A stretch of DNA of 64,000 nucleotides, from positions 1-64,000 of the forward strand of contig JALXAX010000051.1 of assembly GCA_026991755.1 (NCBI GenBank), in the 5' to 3' direction. Within the stretch, counting starts at the first letter, position 1. Each line of letters opens with the position of its first letter. This document shows positions 1 to 7,525 of this stretch, piece after piece. A program made the translations under genes and the position numbers. The stretch is from Thiotrichaceae bacterium (lineage in GTDB: Bacteria; Pseudomonadota; Gammaproteobacteria; Thiotrichales; Thiotrichaceae). Under the pieces are notes generated by a model that saw only the letters and a program-made list of their open reading frames with translations, made no database searches and was not told where the DNA came from.

Positions 1-121
1 AAACCTCCACACAAACTTATTTGCTTATCTTGTTAAACCTTTCTCACGACTGCTTTGAATCGTGTTCCTCCTGTCACCTCAACGCCGTCTTAAGCTGCGT
101 TGTTGCTGTCGGAGGATGCGC
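1..121 (-). ncRNA. rRNA operon leader (5' external spacer, partial)
   Basis: Read on the minus strand, this is the transcribed leader that would enter a 16S rRNA gene just beyond the left edge. Around positions 43-10 it carries a boxA-like GTTTAACA followed by TTTGTGTGG. The same order is seen in E. coli rrn leaders, where boxA UUUAACA is followed by CTGTGTGG. The 16S gene itself is not in the window, so the assignment rests on the leader motifs and the promoter at 122-149. Confidence 0.6.
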
Positions 122-149
122 ATTATATACATCCCTTTTTCACCGTCAA
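122..149 (-). promoter_or_regulatory. Strong sigma70 promoter of rRNA type
   Basis: On the minus strand there is TTGACG (149-144), a 16-nt spacer and a perfect TATAAT (127-122), followed immediately by a GCGC discriminator. A GC-rich discriminator next to the -10 is typical of stringently controlled rRNA P1 promoters. An A/T-rich stretch upstream (about 150-180) could act as an UP element. It fires leftward out of the window. Confidence 0.7.
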
Positions 150-150
150 C

Positions 151-1112
151 AGTTTTTTTAATTAATTTATAAAACCTTGCTCAAATCAGCAGAATAAGAG
201 CTACAAAATAGTATTTTTATATATTTAAATCAGTAAGTTAAAAATACCACTCTTCAAGGTTTTTTTATCTGCACACACGTTTAAACAGGAGCATTATTGA
301 TATACACATTCATAAATGGATTTAGAATCATGAGTAGAAGGGAATTCCATTAAAGTCTTACTTTCGTACATTAGGGTTCTCATCATCTATTACATGACCA
401 ACTTCTGGGTAAAGAGGAAGAAGCACGGCATTCCCCTGCGTCATTACAAAACAACTCGGGACAACCAGTAGATAGATACATTCACTATATTCAAACACCC
501 CCTCGAAGCAAACCCTCACACTAAGCACTCGCCTCTTTCGTTCCTCGAAAACGGGATGTTCATGAAATTGTTTTTTTTCCCTTCTACGCACCAAGAGGCG
601 AGGAATAAACCCAGGGGATTTATTAAAAGGTGGCGCTAGGTAATCTATGTTAAAGTGCCTCCTTCTATATCACTATGCTATTGATCTTTGAAACCCACCT
701 ACTGAGGACCTTAATTTATAAACTCTGCTTATCAAGCTAGTATAGCCAATACAGTTTTCATACCTCATCAATCACACATCTAGTCACTTATATAGCAATC
801 TTAATGATTTCTGTAGGTTTAGCACATAACCTACCCCATATAGTTTGACATTTGCTCTATTTACATATAAAAAGGACAGCAATATTAGCAGAGCAGAAGA
901 GACATATGTTCTTAACGATTAAATTTACTCATAGGCTATTGTAGCCACACGTCATGAAAACAAAGGCCTATTCAGCTTACCTACCAACCATCTTTGGATA
1001 CCAACCACTGATTACACCCATATTGAAACTACCCACTGCACCTGCTTTAATTGACAGTGAAACAACCTAGCATATTGCTAGACCCCGTATAAACGGGCTA
1101 CTGGAGGAAATT
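151..1112. other. Intergenic, no gene recognised
   Basis: About 960 bases between the rRNA promoter and the M23 peptidase. I see no convincing coding region. A 78-codon ORF on the minus strand lacks a ribosome site and resembles no family. TTGACA at 1051-1056 with a weak -10 (around 1071-1078) could be the promoter of the peptidase gene. Just before that gene, 1083-1097 holds a short CCCGTatAAACGGG dyad. Confidence 0.4.
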
Positions 1113-2651
1113 TTGAGTAAACATTCGACGTCCATGGATCAGAAGATTCAAAAAGATTGGGCTGACGTTATGCAACAATTCGAACTACCTGTTGATGAAA
1201 TCAATAGTAAGGACGATATCAAGGGTTTGAACAGTACTACCCCCCTTGCTTCAAAGAAACCACGCTCTAAAGCTATGCTTATTGCATCTGTTTTTGGTGG
1301 CACTCTCGCGATTGCTGTTGCAACACTGTATTCAAAAACAGAAAATGACATATCATTGGCTGTATTAAACAACCTATTGGAAAGCACTACGGCTATCAGT
1401 TCTGTCAAGACTGATACCCAAGCATTAAAACCTCAATATCTAACCTTAACAAAAGACCTTAGCTTATCGACCATTGAAACTCTTGCAGCCGACACATCTA
1501 CGGATATTGTCGCTGTAGAAGATCAACAGTGGAAGACCCATATTGTTTCTTCAAAAGATAAACTTAATACAATGCTCTCAAAACTAGGCATCGATAAGTC
1601 CACTTCTGAGGATTTGCTAAAAGTTTCCAACATTAGTAAAGAATTAAATAAAGCGACAGAAGGTTACATCCTTAGAGCTGAAAAACAAGATAACAAACTT
1701 AATCAACTGGTTGTCTACAAAATAAACTCAAAAAAGAGTTATATCATTACTAGAAATGATGACAAATATACAGGTGGCTTTGAGAACAAGGTTATTGAGA
1801 CACGTCAAACGAGAAGCACCCTATTCATTGATCACTCACTTCGCTATGACGCAAACCAAGCCAGCATACCTTCAAAAATAGTACAAAAAGTTATAAACAT
1901 ATTTGACCGCGACTTAAAGCTAACTCGCGACCTCACTAAAGGCGACCGTGTTACATTGGTTTACGAACAAATATACCACCAAGGAAATAAAATTGCAGAC
2001 GGTGAAGTACTTGCTGCTGAACTTATCCATAACTCAAGATCTCACCGTGCTATAAGATTTGTACAGGCTGATAATACGGTGGATTATTTTGACAACAAAG
2101 GTTACGACTTAAGTAACGCTTTTAAACGCCACCCAATGAATGCGGGAACTTTTAAAAGAATAAGTTCTGGTTTTGGTAAACGTCGCCACCCAATCTATAA
2201 GCGTATTCGCATGCATACAGGCGTAGATTATGCCGCAAATAGAGGTTCACCAGTTACTGTTACTGGAAATGGTATTGTTCAACATATATCCCGGAAAGGC
2301 GGGTATGGAAAAACCATTATCATTAAGCACAATGACGGATATTCTACACTTTACGGCCACCTAAGCAGATACAAGAAAGACCTTAAAAAAGGTCAGAAAG
2401 TTTATTTAGGTGATGTTATAGGCTACGTAGGCTCTACTGGAGCTTCGACTGGAAACCATCTACATTATGAAGTTCGCGTGAATGGCATACCGAAGAATCC
2501 ATTAAAAATCAAACTACCTAAGGGTCTCTCCCTAGATCTTGCTGAACGCAAGAAATTCAAGGAAGACTCACGAAATCTTGTTAGACAGCTTGATGTTTTA
2601 CAAAGGTTTGCAAATGAGAAGGTTGATATACAAAGTGGCTTTGGTGGTTAA
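1113..2651 (+). CDS. M23 family metallopeptidase (MepM/OapA-like)
   Basis: Predicted 512-residue peptidoglycan DD-endopeptidase that would trim crosslinks in the periplasm. One membrane anchor is visible at about residues 53-72 (AMLIASVFGGTLAIAVATLY), followed by a long periplasmic region with a LysM/OapA-like middle part. The C-terminal LytM domain has HTGVD and the HLHYE motif, which supply the zinc ligands, plus GYGKTIIIKHNDGYSTLYGH. I chose a TTG start because GGAGG (1103-1107) lies six bases upstream. The gene is divergent from the rRNA operon. A repeat-A copy sits between its stop and its terminator. Confidence 0.9.
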   Translation: MSKHSTSMDQKIQKDWADVMQQFELPVDEINSKDDIKGLNSTTPLASKKPRSKAMLIASVFGGTLAIAVATLYSKTENDISLAVLNNLLESTTAISSVKTDTQALKPQYLTLTKDLSLSTIETLAADTSTDIVAVEDQQWKTHIVSSKDKLNTMLSKLGIDKSTSEDLLKVSNISKELNKATEGYILRAEKQDNKLNQLVVYKINSKKSYIITRNDDKYTGGFENKVIETRQTRSTLFIDHSLRYDANQASIPSKIVQKVINIFDRDLKLTRDLTKGDRVTLVYEQIYHQGNKIADGEVLAAELIHNSRSHRAIRFVQADNTVDYFDNKGYDLSNAFKRHPMNAGTFKRISSGFGKRRHPIYKRIRMHTGVDYAANRGSPVTVTGNGIVQHISRKGGYGKTIIIKHNDGYSTLYGHLSRYKKDLKKGQKVYLGDVIGYVGSTGASTGNHLHYEVRVNGIPKNPLKIKLPKGLSLDLAERKKFKEDSRNLVRQLDVLQRFANEKVDIQSGFGG

Positions 2652-2661
2652 ATCCTAATAG

Positions 2662-2822
2662 AGAGACCTTTGCACGAAAGGATGGCGAGAGAAAAATGAG
2701 CGTAATTTTCTCTATTTTTGCTAAAAAAGAGGGTAATAGCCGAGCTATTAGCCGAATTTTTAGCAGAAATAGAGGAAATTCAAGCCATTTTTATCCGTTA
2801 TATCTTTCGTGCAAAGGTCTCT
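2662..2822. repeat. Repeat family A, copy 1 (MITE-like long inverted repeat)
   Basis: A 161-bp palindromic element with perfect 19-bp terminal inverted repeats, AGAGACCTTTGCACGAAAG and its complement. Nested inner arms (CTCTATTTTTGCT and AGCAGAAATAGAG) lead to a central hairpin TAATAGCCGAGCTATTA (2734-2750), so the whole element can fold as one long hairpin. It carries no transposase. Related copies occur at 34989, 38471 and 63004, with remnants elsewhere in the window. It lies between the M23 stop codon and its terminator. Confidence 0.9.
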
Positions 2823-2839
2823 AATAAACATTCTAAGAA

Positions 2840-2866
2840 AAAGGCTGATTTTCATCAGCCTTTTTT
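2840..2866 (+). terminator. Rho-independent terminator of the M23 gene
   Basis: AAAGGCTGAT, a 4-nt loop, ATCAGCC and a run of six T. It is probably the native terminator of the peptidase gene, now pushed away from the stop codon by the inserted repeat. Confidence 0.8.
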
Positions 2867-3017
2867 ATTGTCTCTAATATTTATTACGCTTCAAGTAGAA
2901 TGATTTTGAGAAAATCAACTCTTGTATACTACTTTTATCTTTACTTTCAGTAGCTTATATACCATGCTCAATAAAAACACTGCCCCACCACCCACCTTAT
3001 TTCACTAGAATTAATAC

Positions 3018-3047
3018 TTGACTTATTAAGCCTGAAACGCTGTAATA
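3018..3047 (+). promoter_or_regulatory. Promoter of tRNA-Phe
   Basis: TTGACT (3018-3023), an 18-nt spacer and GTAATA (3042-3047), then a CGCC discriminator about ten bases before the tRNA 5' end. Position and GC-rich discriminator fit a stable-RNA promoter. Confidence 0.55.
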
Positions 3048-3056
3048 CGCCTCCTT

Positions 3057-3132
3057 GGCCGGATAGCTCAGTCGGTAGAGCAGCGGATTGAAAATCCGCG
3101 TGTCGGTGGTTCGATTCCACCTCCGGCCACCA
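3057..3132 (+). tRNA. tRNA-Phe (anticodon GAA)
   Basis: A complete 76-nt cloverleaf. The acceptor stem GGCCGGA pairs with TCCGGCC, followed by A and an encoded CCA. The D arm is AGCTCAGTCGGTAGAGC, the anticodon loop is TTGAAAA with GAA, and the T arm is GTGGTTCGATTCCAC. Its 3' end is the integration site of the adjacent mobile element, which restores the tRNA sequence. Confidence 0.97.
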
Positions 3133-3133
3133 A
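3118..3133 (+). other. attL (tRNA-Phe 3' end)
   Basis: CACCTCCGGCCACCAA, covering the end of the T arm through the CCA end of the tRNA plus one base. It matches the right-end copy at 16329-16343 except for one missing G. Confidence 0.75.
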
Positions 3134-3164
3134 ATACTAGTTTCAGTAAGTCCTGAAACGTCCC

Positions 3165-3191
3165 AAAGCCCGCACTACAGCGGGCTTTTTT
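3165..3191 (+). terminator. Terminator just inside the left end of the element
   Basis: AAAGCCCGC, a short loop, GCGGGCTTTTTT. It now terminates tRNA-Phe transcription. A different hairpin beyond the right end (16353-16380) is probably the original tRNA terminator, so this one was likely brought in by the element. Confidence 0.8.
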
Positions 3192-3232
3192 GTGCCTGAC
3201 ATATCCTTACGAATCCCAATGAATCCCACTGC

Positions 3233-3298
3233 TACCCTCAAATAAAAGGGTATGTTTCAGGGTATTTCTACTATCCTATTTATAGATACCCTCAAATA
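3233..3298 (+). promoter_or_regulatory. Candidate integrase arm-type sites
   Basis: Two 12-bp direct repeats TACCCTCAAATA (3233-3244, 3287-3298) with AAAAGGGTATGTTTCAG in opposite orientation between them. A related AAAAGGGTATATGTTGAA lies near the right end (from 16257). Repeats clustered near both ends of an integrative element are expected for the N-terminal arm-binding domain of P4-type integrases. Function is inferred. Confidence 0.45.
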
Positions 3299-3321
3299 CA
3301 GGCAATGAAAGGTGGTTTTAG

Positions 3322-4566
3322 ATGAAAAGGCGGTTAAACGACACGATAGCTAGGAATGCAAAACCAAATGATAACGGCAAACCAAAAAAATATACGGATG
3401 GTGGGGGGCTTTACCTGCTAGTAAACCAAAAAAGCAAGTATTGGCGTTACAACTACAAATTCAATAATAAGTTTAAAACGCTGGCTTTAGGTGTCTATCC
3501 TGATATTAGTCTCAAAGAAGCACGTACAGCACATGAGGAAGCTAGAGAGCTGTTATCACGGGATATTGATCCAAGTGCATACAGGAAAATACAGAAAGCC
3601 ACAAAAGCACATTTAGAAAATGACACCTTTGAAGCAATAGGCCGCGAATGGTTCGACTTATGGAAAGATGAACATACAGAAGGGCATATGAGCAAAATCA
3701 TTGCCAGACTTGAAAATGATGTATTTCCTTGGTTGGGTGAACGGCCTATGGTTGATATAGAACCACCTGAGATTCTAATGATACTTCGACGGGTTGAATC
3801 AAGGGGCGCATTAGAAACAGCTCATAGAGTAAGGCAAGTTATAGGGCAAGTGTTCAGGTATGCCGTATCAACAGGAAGGGCGCAACGTGACCAGACAGCC
3901 GATTTAAGAGGGGCATTGAAGCCTTATAGACAAAAACACTTTGCAGCTCTCACTGATCCTAAAGATATAGGCCGCTTACTACGCGCTATTGATGACTATT
4001 CAGGATCATTGGTTGTTCAATGCGCCTTCAAGCTTTCCCCCTTAGTTATGCTTAGGCCTACTGAACTAAGCGGTGCTGAATGGAAAGAGATAGATATAGA
4101 CAATGCAACATGGACTATACCCATAGCAAGAATGAAGGCAAAGCGAGCCGATAAGGAAGAAAATGCAACATCCCATATTGTTCCGTTATCAAGACAAGCT
4201 ATAGAAGTACTCAACGAAATTAGACCTCTTACAGGTAGGTTTGAACATGTGTTTACAGGTGCAAGAAATCGTAGAAAGCCTATGAACTCTGCCACTATAA
4301 ATGCGGCCTTGCGTAGATTGGGCTATGCAGAAACCATGAAAGCCCATTCATTCAGGGCTATGGCTTCATCCTTGCTAAACCAAATGGGATTCAATCCTGA
4401 TGCAATAGAGCGACAATTGGCACATAAAGACAGTAATGAAGTAAGGGCGGCTTACAACAGGGCGCAATATTTAGAAGAGCGTAGGGAGATGTTGCAAAGC
4501 TGGGCTGACTACCTTGATAACCTGAAAAACGGTGCTGATGTGATACCTATTAGAGTCAATCAATGA
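3322..4566 (+). CDS. Tyrosine recombinase/integrase, P4 type (DUF4102)
   Basis: 414 residues, a typical length for prophage/island integrases. The N-terminal DUF4102 arm-binding domain is seen in KKYTDGGGLYLLVNQKSKYW. The catalytic domain shows R245 (LRPTEL), H342-x-x-R345 (HSFR), H368 (LAH) and the tyrosine nucleophile Y378 (AAYNRAQYLEERR). It lies next to tRNA-Phe and should catalyse insertion and excision there. It is followed by a terminator and a second integrase rather than by an operon partner. The upstream sequence GAAAGGTGG supplies the ribosome site. Confidence 0.95.
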   Translation: MKRRLNDTIARNAKPNDNGKPKKYTDGGGLYLLVNQKSKYWRYNYKFNNKFKTLALGVYPDISLKEARTAHEEARELLSRDIDPSAYRKIQKATKAHLENDTFEAIGREWFDLWKDEHTEGHMSKIIARLENDVFPWLGERPMVDIEPPEILMILRRVESRGALETAHRVRQVIGQVFRYAVSTGRAQRDQTADLRGALKPYRQKHFAALTDPKDIGRLLRAIDDYSGSLVVQCAFKLSPLVMLRPTELSGAEWKEIDIDNATWTIPIARMKAKRADKEENATSHIVPLSRQAIEVLNEIRPLTGRFEHVFTGARNRRKPMNSATINAALRRLGYAETMKAHSFRAMASSLLNQMGFNPDAIERQLAHKDSNEVRAAYNRAQYLEERREMLQSWADYLDNLKNGADVIPIRVNQ

Positions 4567-4609
4567 TTAAAACGTTACTACTGTAAATCATTACGATAGC
4601 AAAAATACA

Positions 4610-4643
4610 GGCGCGATATATACCCATATACCGCGCCTTTTTT
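4610..4643 (+). terminator. Terminator after integrase 1
   Basis: GGCGCG-a-TATAT, loop, ATATA-c-CGCGCC, then TTTTTT. It is followed by GTGCCTGA, exactly as the terminator at 3165-3191 is. This repeated context suggests that the two integrase modules were stacked from related elements. Confidence 0.8.
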
Positions 4644-4796
4644 GTGCCTGAAATTAGCCCGTAATAGGTGGGGGTATTTTTCAGGTTTCAAGAAATTCAG
4701 CATTTCTCTAAAAGGGGGTAGGAATACCAGTGGTTGATTATTTTTCATATTCTTGTTTAGAATGTTAGATAAACATAAAAACAAGGGCTTACAAAT

Positions 4797-5990
4797 ATGT
4801 TAAACACTACGTTTATTGAATCGCTAGAGGGGCTAGAACGACCTAAAAAATATTTTGATGGTCAGGGTATGTATTTATACTTACAGCCGTCAGGGGCTAA
4901 ATACTGGCGTTTAAAATATCGCTACGAAGGACGCGAAAAAACTTATTCAATCGGCACATACCCGCGTATCTCACTAGAACATGCCAGGCAGAAAACCGAT
5001 GAAGCAAAACAGCAATTGATACAAGGCATTGATCCAAGCGAGTTTAAACAGAATCAAGGTTTTGAAAACGTAGCGCGGGAATGGTGGGAAAACGAAAGGG
5101 ACGGTTGGAAGCATAGTCACGCTCACATAGTCATAGACTCACTAGAAAAAGATGTATTTCCTTACTTGGGTACAAGAAACATAAGCGCAATAAGACCACC
5201 TGAACTACTAACCGTTATCAGGCGAATAGAAAAGCGTGAAGCTTATAGAGTGGCTGAGAAAGTACTACAGCGTGTCAGGTCGGTTTTTCGCTATGCCATA
5301 CAGACGGGTAGGGCTAACCACAACCCAGCAACAGAATTACAGGGCGTTATAAAAACGCAAAAAGTCCAGCATAGACGGGCATTAGAAAGCAGTGAGCTAC
5401 CGCTATTTATCCAAACCGTAAAAAACTATGCTGGCTTACCTTCAACCCGATACGCCATCTTGCTGATGTTGCTTACCTTCGTTCGTACCGATGAACTTAG
5501 AAAAGCGACTTGGGATGAATTTGACCTAGAAAAAGCCACTTGGAGGCTATCGGCTGAACGCACCAAAAAAGAAACCGTGCATATCATCCCGTTGAGCCAA
5601 CAGGCTATAGAGCTGTTAAAAGAGATACCAAGCTACAAGCAGGGTAGTGGTTACTTATTTGAAGGCAGAAACAAAGGAAAACCCATATCTAGCAAAACCA
5701 TGATTCATGCACTTTATAGAATGGGCTACAAAACCAAAGCAACGATTCACGGCTTTAGAAGTGTAGCCAGTACCATACTCAATGAATCGGGTGAATTTTC
5801 CGTTGATGTGATTGAACGACAACTAGCACACGTTGAAGGCAATGCAGTAAGACGGGCATATAACCATGCTCAATACCTGCCAGAAAGAACTAACATGATG
5901 CAATGGTGGGGGGATTATCTGGATGAAGTCCAAGGGGGCAAAAGTGAGGGAATAGTTGGAAAATTAAAAGGCTTTTTCTATCGTGGATAG
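4797..5990 (+). CDS. Second P4-type tyrosine integrase
   Basis: 397 residues, homologous to but clearly diverged from the integrase upstream. DUF4102 N-terminus KKYFDGQGMYLYLQPSGAKYW. Catalytic set R230 (FVRTDEL), H318-R321 (HGFR), H345 (LAH) and Y355 (RAYNHAQYL) are all intact, so it is potentially active. No copy of the tRNA 3' end is visible between the two integrase genes. It could have a separate target, act as a directionality or backup enzyme, or be left from an earlier element. I cannot tell which integrase moves the present element. Confidence 0.93.
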   Translation: MLNTTFIESLEGLERPKKYFDGQGMYLYLQPSGAKYWRLKYRYEGREKTYSIGTYPRISLEHARQKTDEAKQQLIQGIDPSEFKQNQGFENVAREWWENERDGWKHSHAHIVIDSLEKDVFPYLGTRNISAIRPPELLTVIRRIEKREAYRVAEKVLQRVRSVFRYAIQTGRANHNPATELQGVIKTQKVQHRRALESSELPLFIQTVKNYAGLPSTRYAILLMLLTFVRTDELRKATWDEFDLEKATWRLSAERTKKETVHIIPLSQQAIELLKEIPSYKQGSGYLFEGRNKGKPISSKTMIHALYRMGYKTKATIHGFRSVASTILNESGEFSVDVIERQLAHVEGNAVRRAYNHAQYLPERTNMMQWWGDYLDEVQGGKSEGIVGKLKGFFYRG

Positions 5991-6039
5991 ACTATGATAA
6001 AATACATACTTTAAAATATACATATTTCGGATGCTGTTT

Positions 6040-6288
6040 ATGCAAATCACATCAAAAGAACTTAGAATACAGGCAAAAAATGCACTAGAAGCCGTAAGGC
6101 GTGGTGAAGAGGTAGAAATAACCTATCATGGAAAGGTGGTAGCTCTCCTTGTTGCGCCTGATTATGCCGTTGATGAGCAATCACAAGACGAGGCGTTGCC
6201 TGGCTTTGGTATGTGGGCTGATAGGAAGGATATGGAAGACTCTGTTGAATATGTGCGTAACTTGAGAAAACCAAGGTATACACTCTAA
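6040..6288 (+). CDS. Antitoxin, Phd/YefM-like (partner of VapC)
   Basis: About 82 residues. The N-terminus MQITSKELRIQAKNALEAVR and then VEITYHGKVVALL matches the Phd/YefM fold pattern (DNA-binding dimer, short strand pair). An in-frame ATG three codons upstream (6031) is also possible. It would bind and neutralise the PIN toxin through its C-terminal tail and repress its own promoter in the AT-rich stretch before the gene. The stop overlaps the toxin start by one base (TAATG), indicating translational coupling. Confidence 0.8.
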   Translation: MQITSKELRIQAKNALEAVRRGEEVEITYHGKVVALLVAPDYAVDEQSQDEALPGFGMWADRKDMEDSVEYVRNLRKPRYTL

Positions 6289-6662
6289 TGTTAGTAGATA
6301 CCTGCGTATTGATAGATCATTTCAAGGGTAATGTTTCTGTGTCAGAGTTCCTTAAAAGTAATACAGGTAATCTCTCAATATCTACTGTAACGGATATGGA
6401 AATGGCACAAGGTTTGAGGGATAAAAAGGAGTTGCGAACATATGAAAAGCTACTCCGTTCCTTGAGTATTAATATCATAGAAATTGATGAAGAAACTTCA
6501 TTAAAGGCTAGATTATGGGTTAGAACTTATGGTCTATCTCACAACCTGTGCCTTGCTGATTCACTCATAGCGGCAACGGCATACACTGCTAATTTAACGG
6601 TAGTCACTTTCAATATCAAAGATTTTAGGTTTCTTGATCTTGAACTGTTATCACCTGAGTAA
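6288..6662 (+). CDS. vapC: PIN-domain toxin, VapC-like
   Basis: 124 residues, the normal VapC length. PIN-domain acidic residues are visible at VDTCVLIDH (Asp3), in the middle segment (TDMEMAQG), at LADSLIAATA and in the TFNIKDFRFL end. Expected to be a Mg2+-dependent endoribonuclease that attacks tRNA or other structured RNA when the antitoxin is lost. Coupled to the antitoxin before it, it probably stabilises the integrative element against loss. Confidence 0.88.
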   Translation: MLVDTCVLIDHFKGNVSVSEFLKSNTGNLSISTVTDMEMAQGLRDKKELRTYEKLLRSLSINIIEIDEETSLKARLWVRTYGLSHNLCLADSLIAATAYTANLTVVTFNIKDFRFLDLELLSPE

Positions 6663-6846
6663 TTAATCATGGCGCAACAATACAACAGTGTGTGGGAAAC
6701 TATGATCTGTATGTGTACTTGCTCCCTAGTTCCGCGCTTCCCCCTCCACGCCTTCGCAAATTGTTTTGTTACTTTTATTGCAATGCATGAAGTGAGCTTG
6801 AAGGCTTAGCGCTGGTATGTACCGATATATCAGGCAATTATTAAAA

Positions 6847-6876
6847 TCATGCGGATTCATGCGCGCTCATGCACTT
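6847..6876 (+). repeat. Three tandem decamers (TCATGCnnnn)
   Basis: TCATGCGGAT, TCATGCGCGC and TCATGCACTT follow each other without a gap, one per helical turn. The third contains TGCAC, the complement of the GTGCA core of the decamers at 7151-7180. This looks like an iteron or operator array in the noncoding control region of the element. Confidence 0.6.
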
Positions 6877-6878
6877 GC

Positions 6879-7001
6879 TTAAAATATTCCTGCTTGAAAG
6901 GCTGGAACAATTATTAGGTAGATAAAAGCAAGTACAGCACCAAAAATAAGCCACTTAATGGTAGAGAAAATAAAATTAAACATAGGCTGAGAGGGTAGCA
7001 T
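6879..7001 (-). CDS. Small membrane protein (40 aa), hypothetical
   Basis: An ORF of 40 residues, MLPSQPMFNFIFSTIKWLIF at the N-terminus. It has one continuous hydrophobic segment (about residues 9-33), so probably a single membrane span. AAGAGG precedes the ATG at rather short spacing. It is the only coding-like stretch in the 860-base gap after vapC and runs opposite to all neighbours. No family recognised. Real expression is uncertain. Confidence 0.35.
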   Translation of the reverse strand: MLPSQPMFNFIFSTIKWLIFGAVLAFIYLIIVPAFQAGIF

Positions 7002-7150
7002 TAACCTCTTATCAAACCCACAAAACGCACTCCACTCCCCGCCTAACCGAAAAATAGGGTGGTTTAAATTGTGCAGTGAATCAAGTGCATCAAAACCCTG
7101 AACAATGGCTCTATAAGGGCTGGAAAGGTTAAAACCTTAAAATATCAATA

Positions 7151-7180
7151 GTGCACTTTCGTGCATTATCGTGCATTTTT
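7151..7180 (+). repeat. Three tandem decamers (GTGCAYTNTC)
   Basis: GTGCACTTTC, GTGCATTATC and GTGCATTTTT directly abut with a 10-bp period. More GTGCA cores are scattered nearby (7071, 7085). The helical phasing suggests cooperative binding of one protein, either a replication initiator or a repressor. Confidence 0.6.
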
Positions 7181-7191
7181 GATTTATTAAG

Positions 7192-7240
7192 ATAATAGCG
7201 GCGCTACTAGGTGTACCCATAAAATAATAGCGGTGCTATT
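7192..7240 (+). promoter_or_regulatory. Pair of dyad operators ATAATAGCGGYGCTA
   Basis: ATAATAGCGGCGCTACT (7192) and ATAATAGCGGTGCTATT (7224) are spaced 32 bp apart, about three helical turns. Each contains a dyad; the second is a perfect AATAGC-GGT-GCTATT. They are probably operators for an element-encoded regulator acting on the leftmost promoter of this region. Confidence 0.5.
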
Positions 7241-7456
7241 AATCCATAAAAGAGGTCAATACTCGCACTCCTTCACGCTTTCGGTTCTCTCGCATTAATC
7301 AATATTTTGAAATGGATTATGAAGCTTAAAAACGGCTGTAAACCAAGTGGTATAAGGCTATTGATGGGATTAGTGGGAAAAGTAGCGTTTCATTCTGTTT
7401 CACGTTTGTTCACAAAATGAAGTCTTGAAAACAGGTGCTAGAATTACACCCATAAA

Positions 7457-7488
7457 AAAAGGGAAAGCTGATACGGGCTTTCCCTTTT
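7457..7488 (+). terminator. Terminator-like hairpin before the 303-aa gene
   Basis: AAAAGGGAAAGC, 7-nt loop, GCTTTCCCTTTT. It lies 38 bases before the next start codon, so it may work as a leader attenuator or insulate that gene from upstream transcription. Confidence 0.6.
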
Positions 7489-7525
7489 GGATACCTAAGG
7501 TTGATACACAGTAGGAGGTGTAAGT

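Noticed and set aside
358-594. 78-codon ORF on the minus strand in the left intergenic region
   Set aside because: No ribosome site, no recognisable family and odd composition; probably chance.
2718-2903. 61-codon ORF
   Set aside because: Lies within repeat A and the terminator; not a gene.
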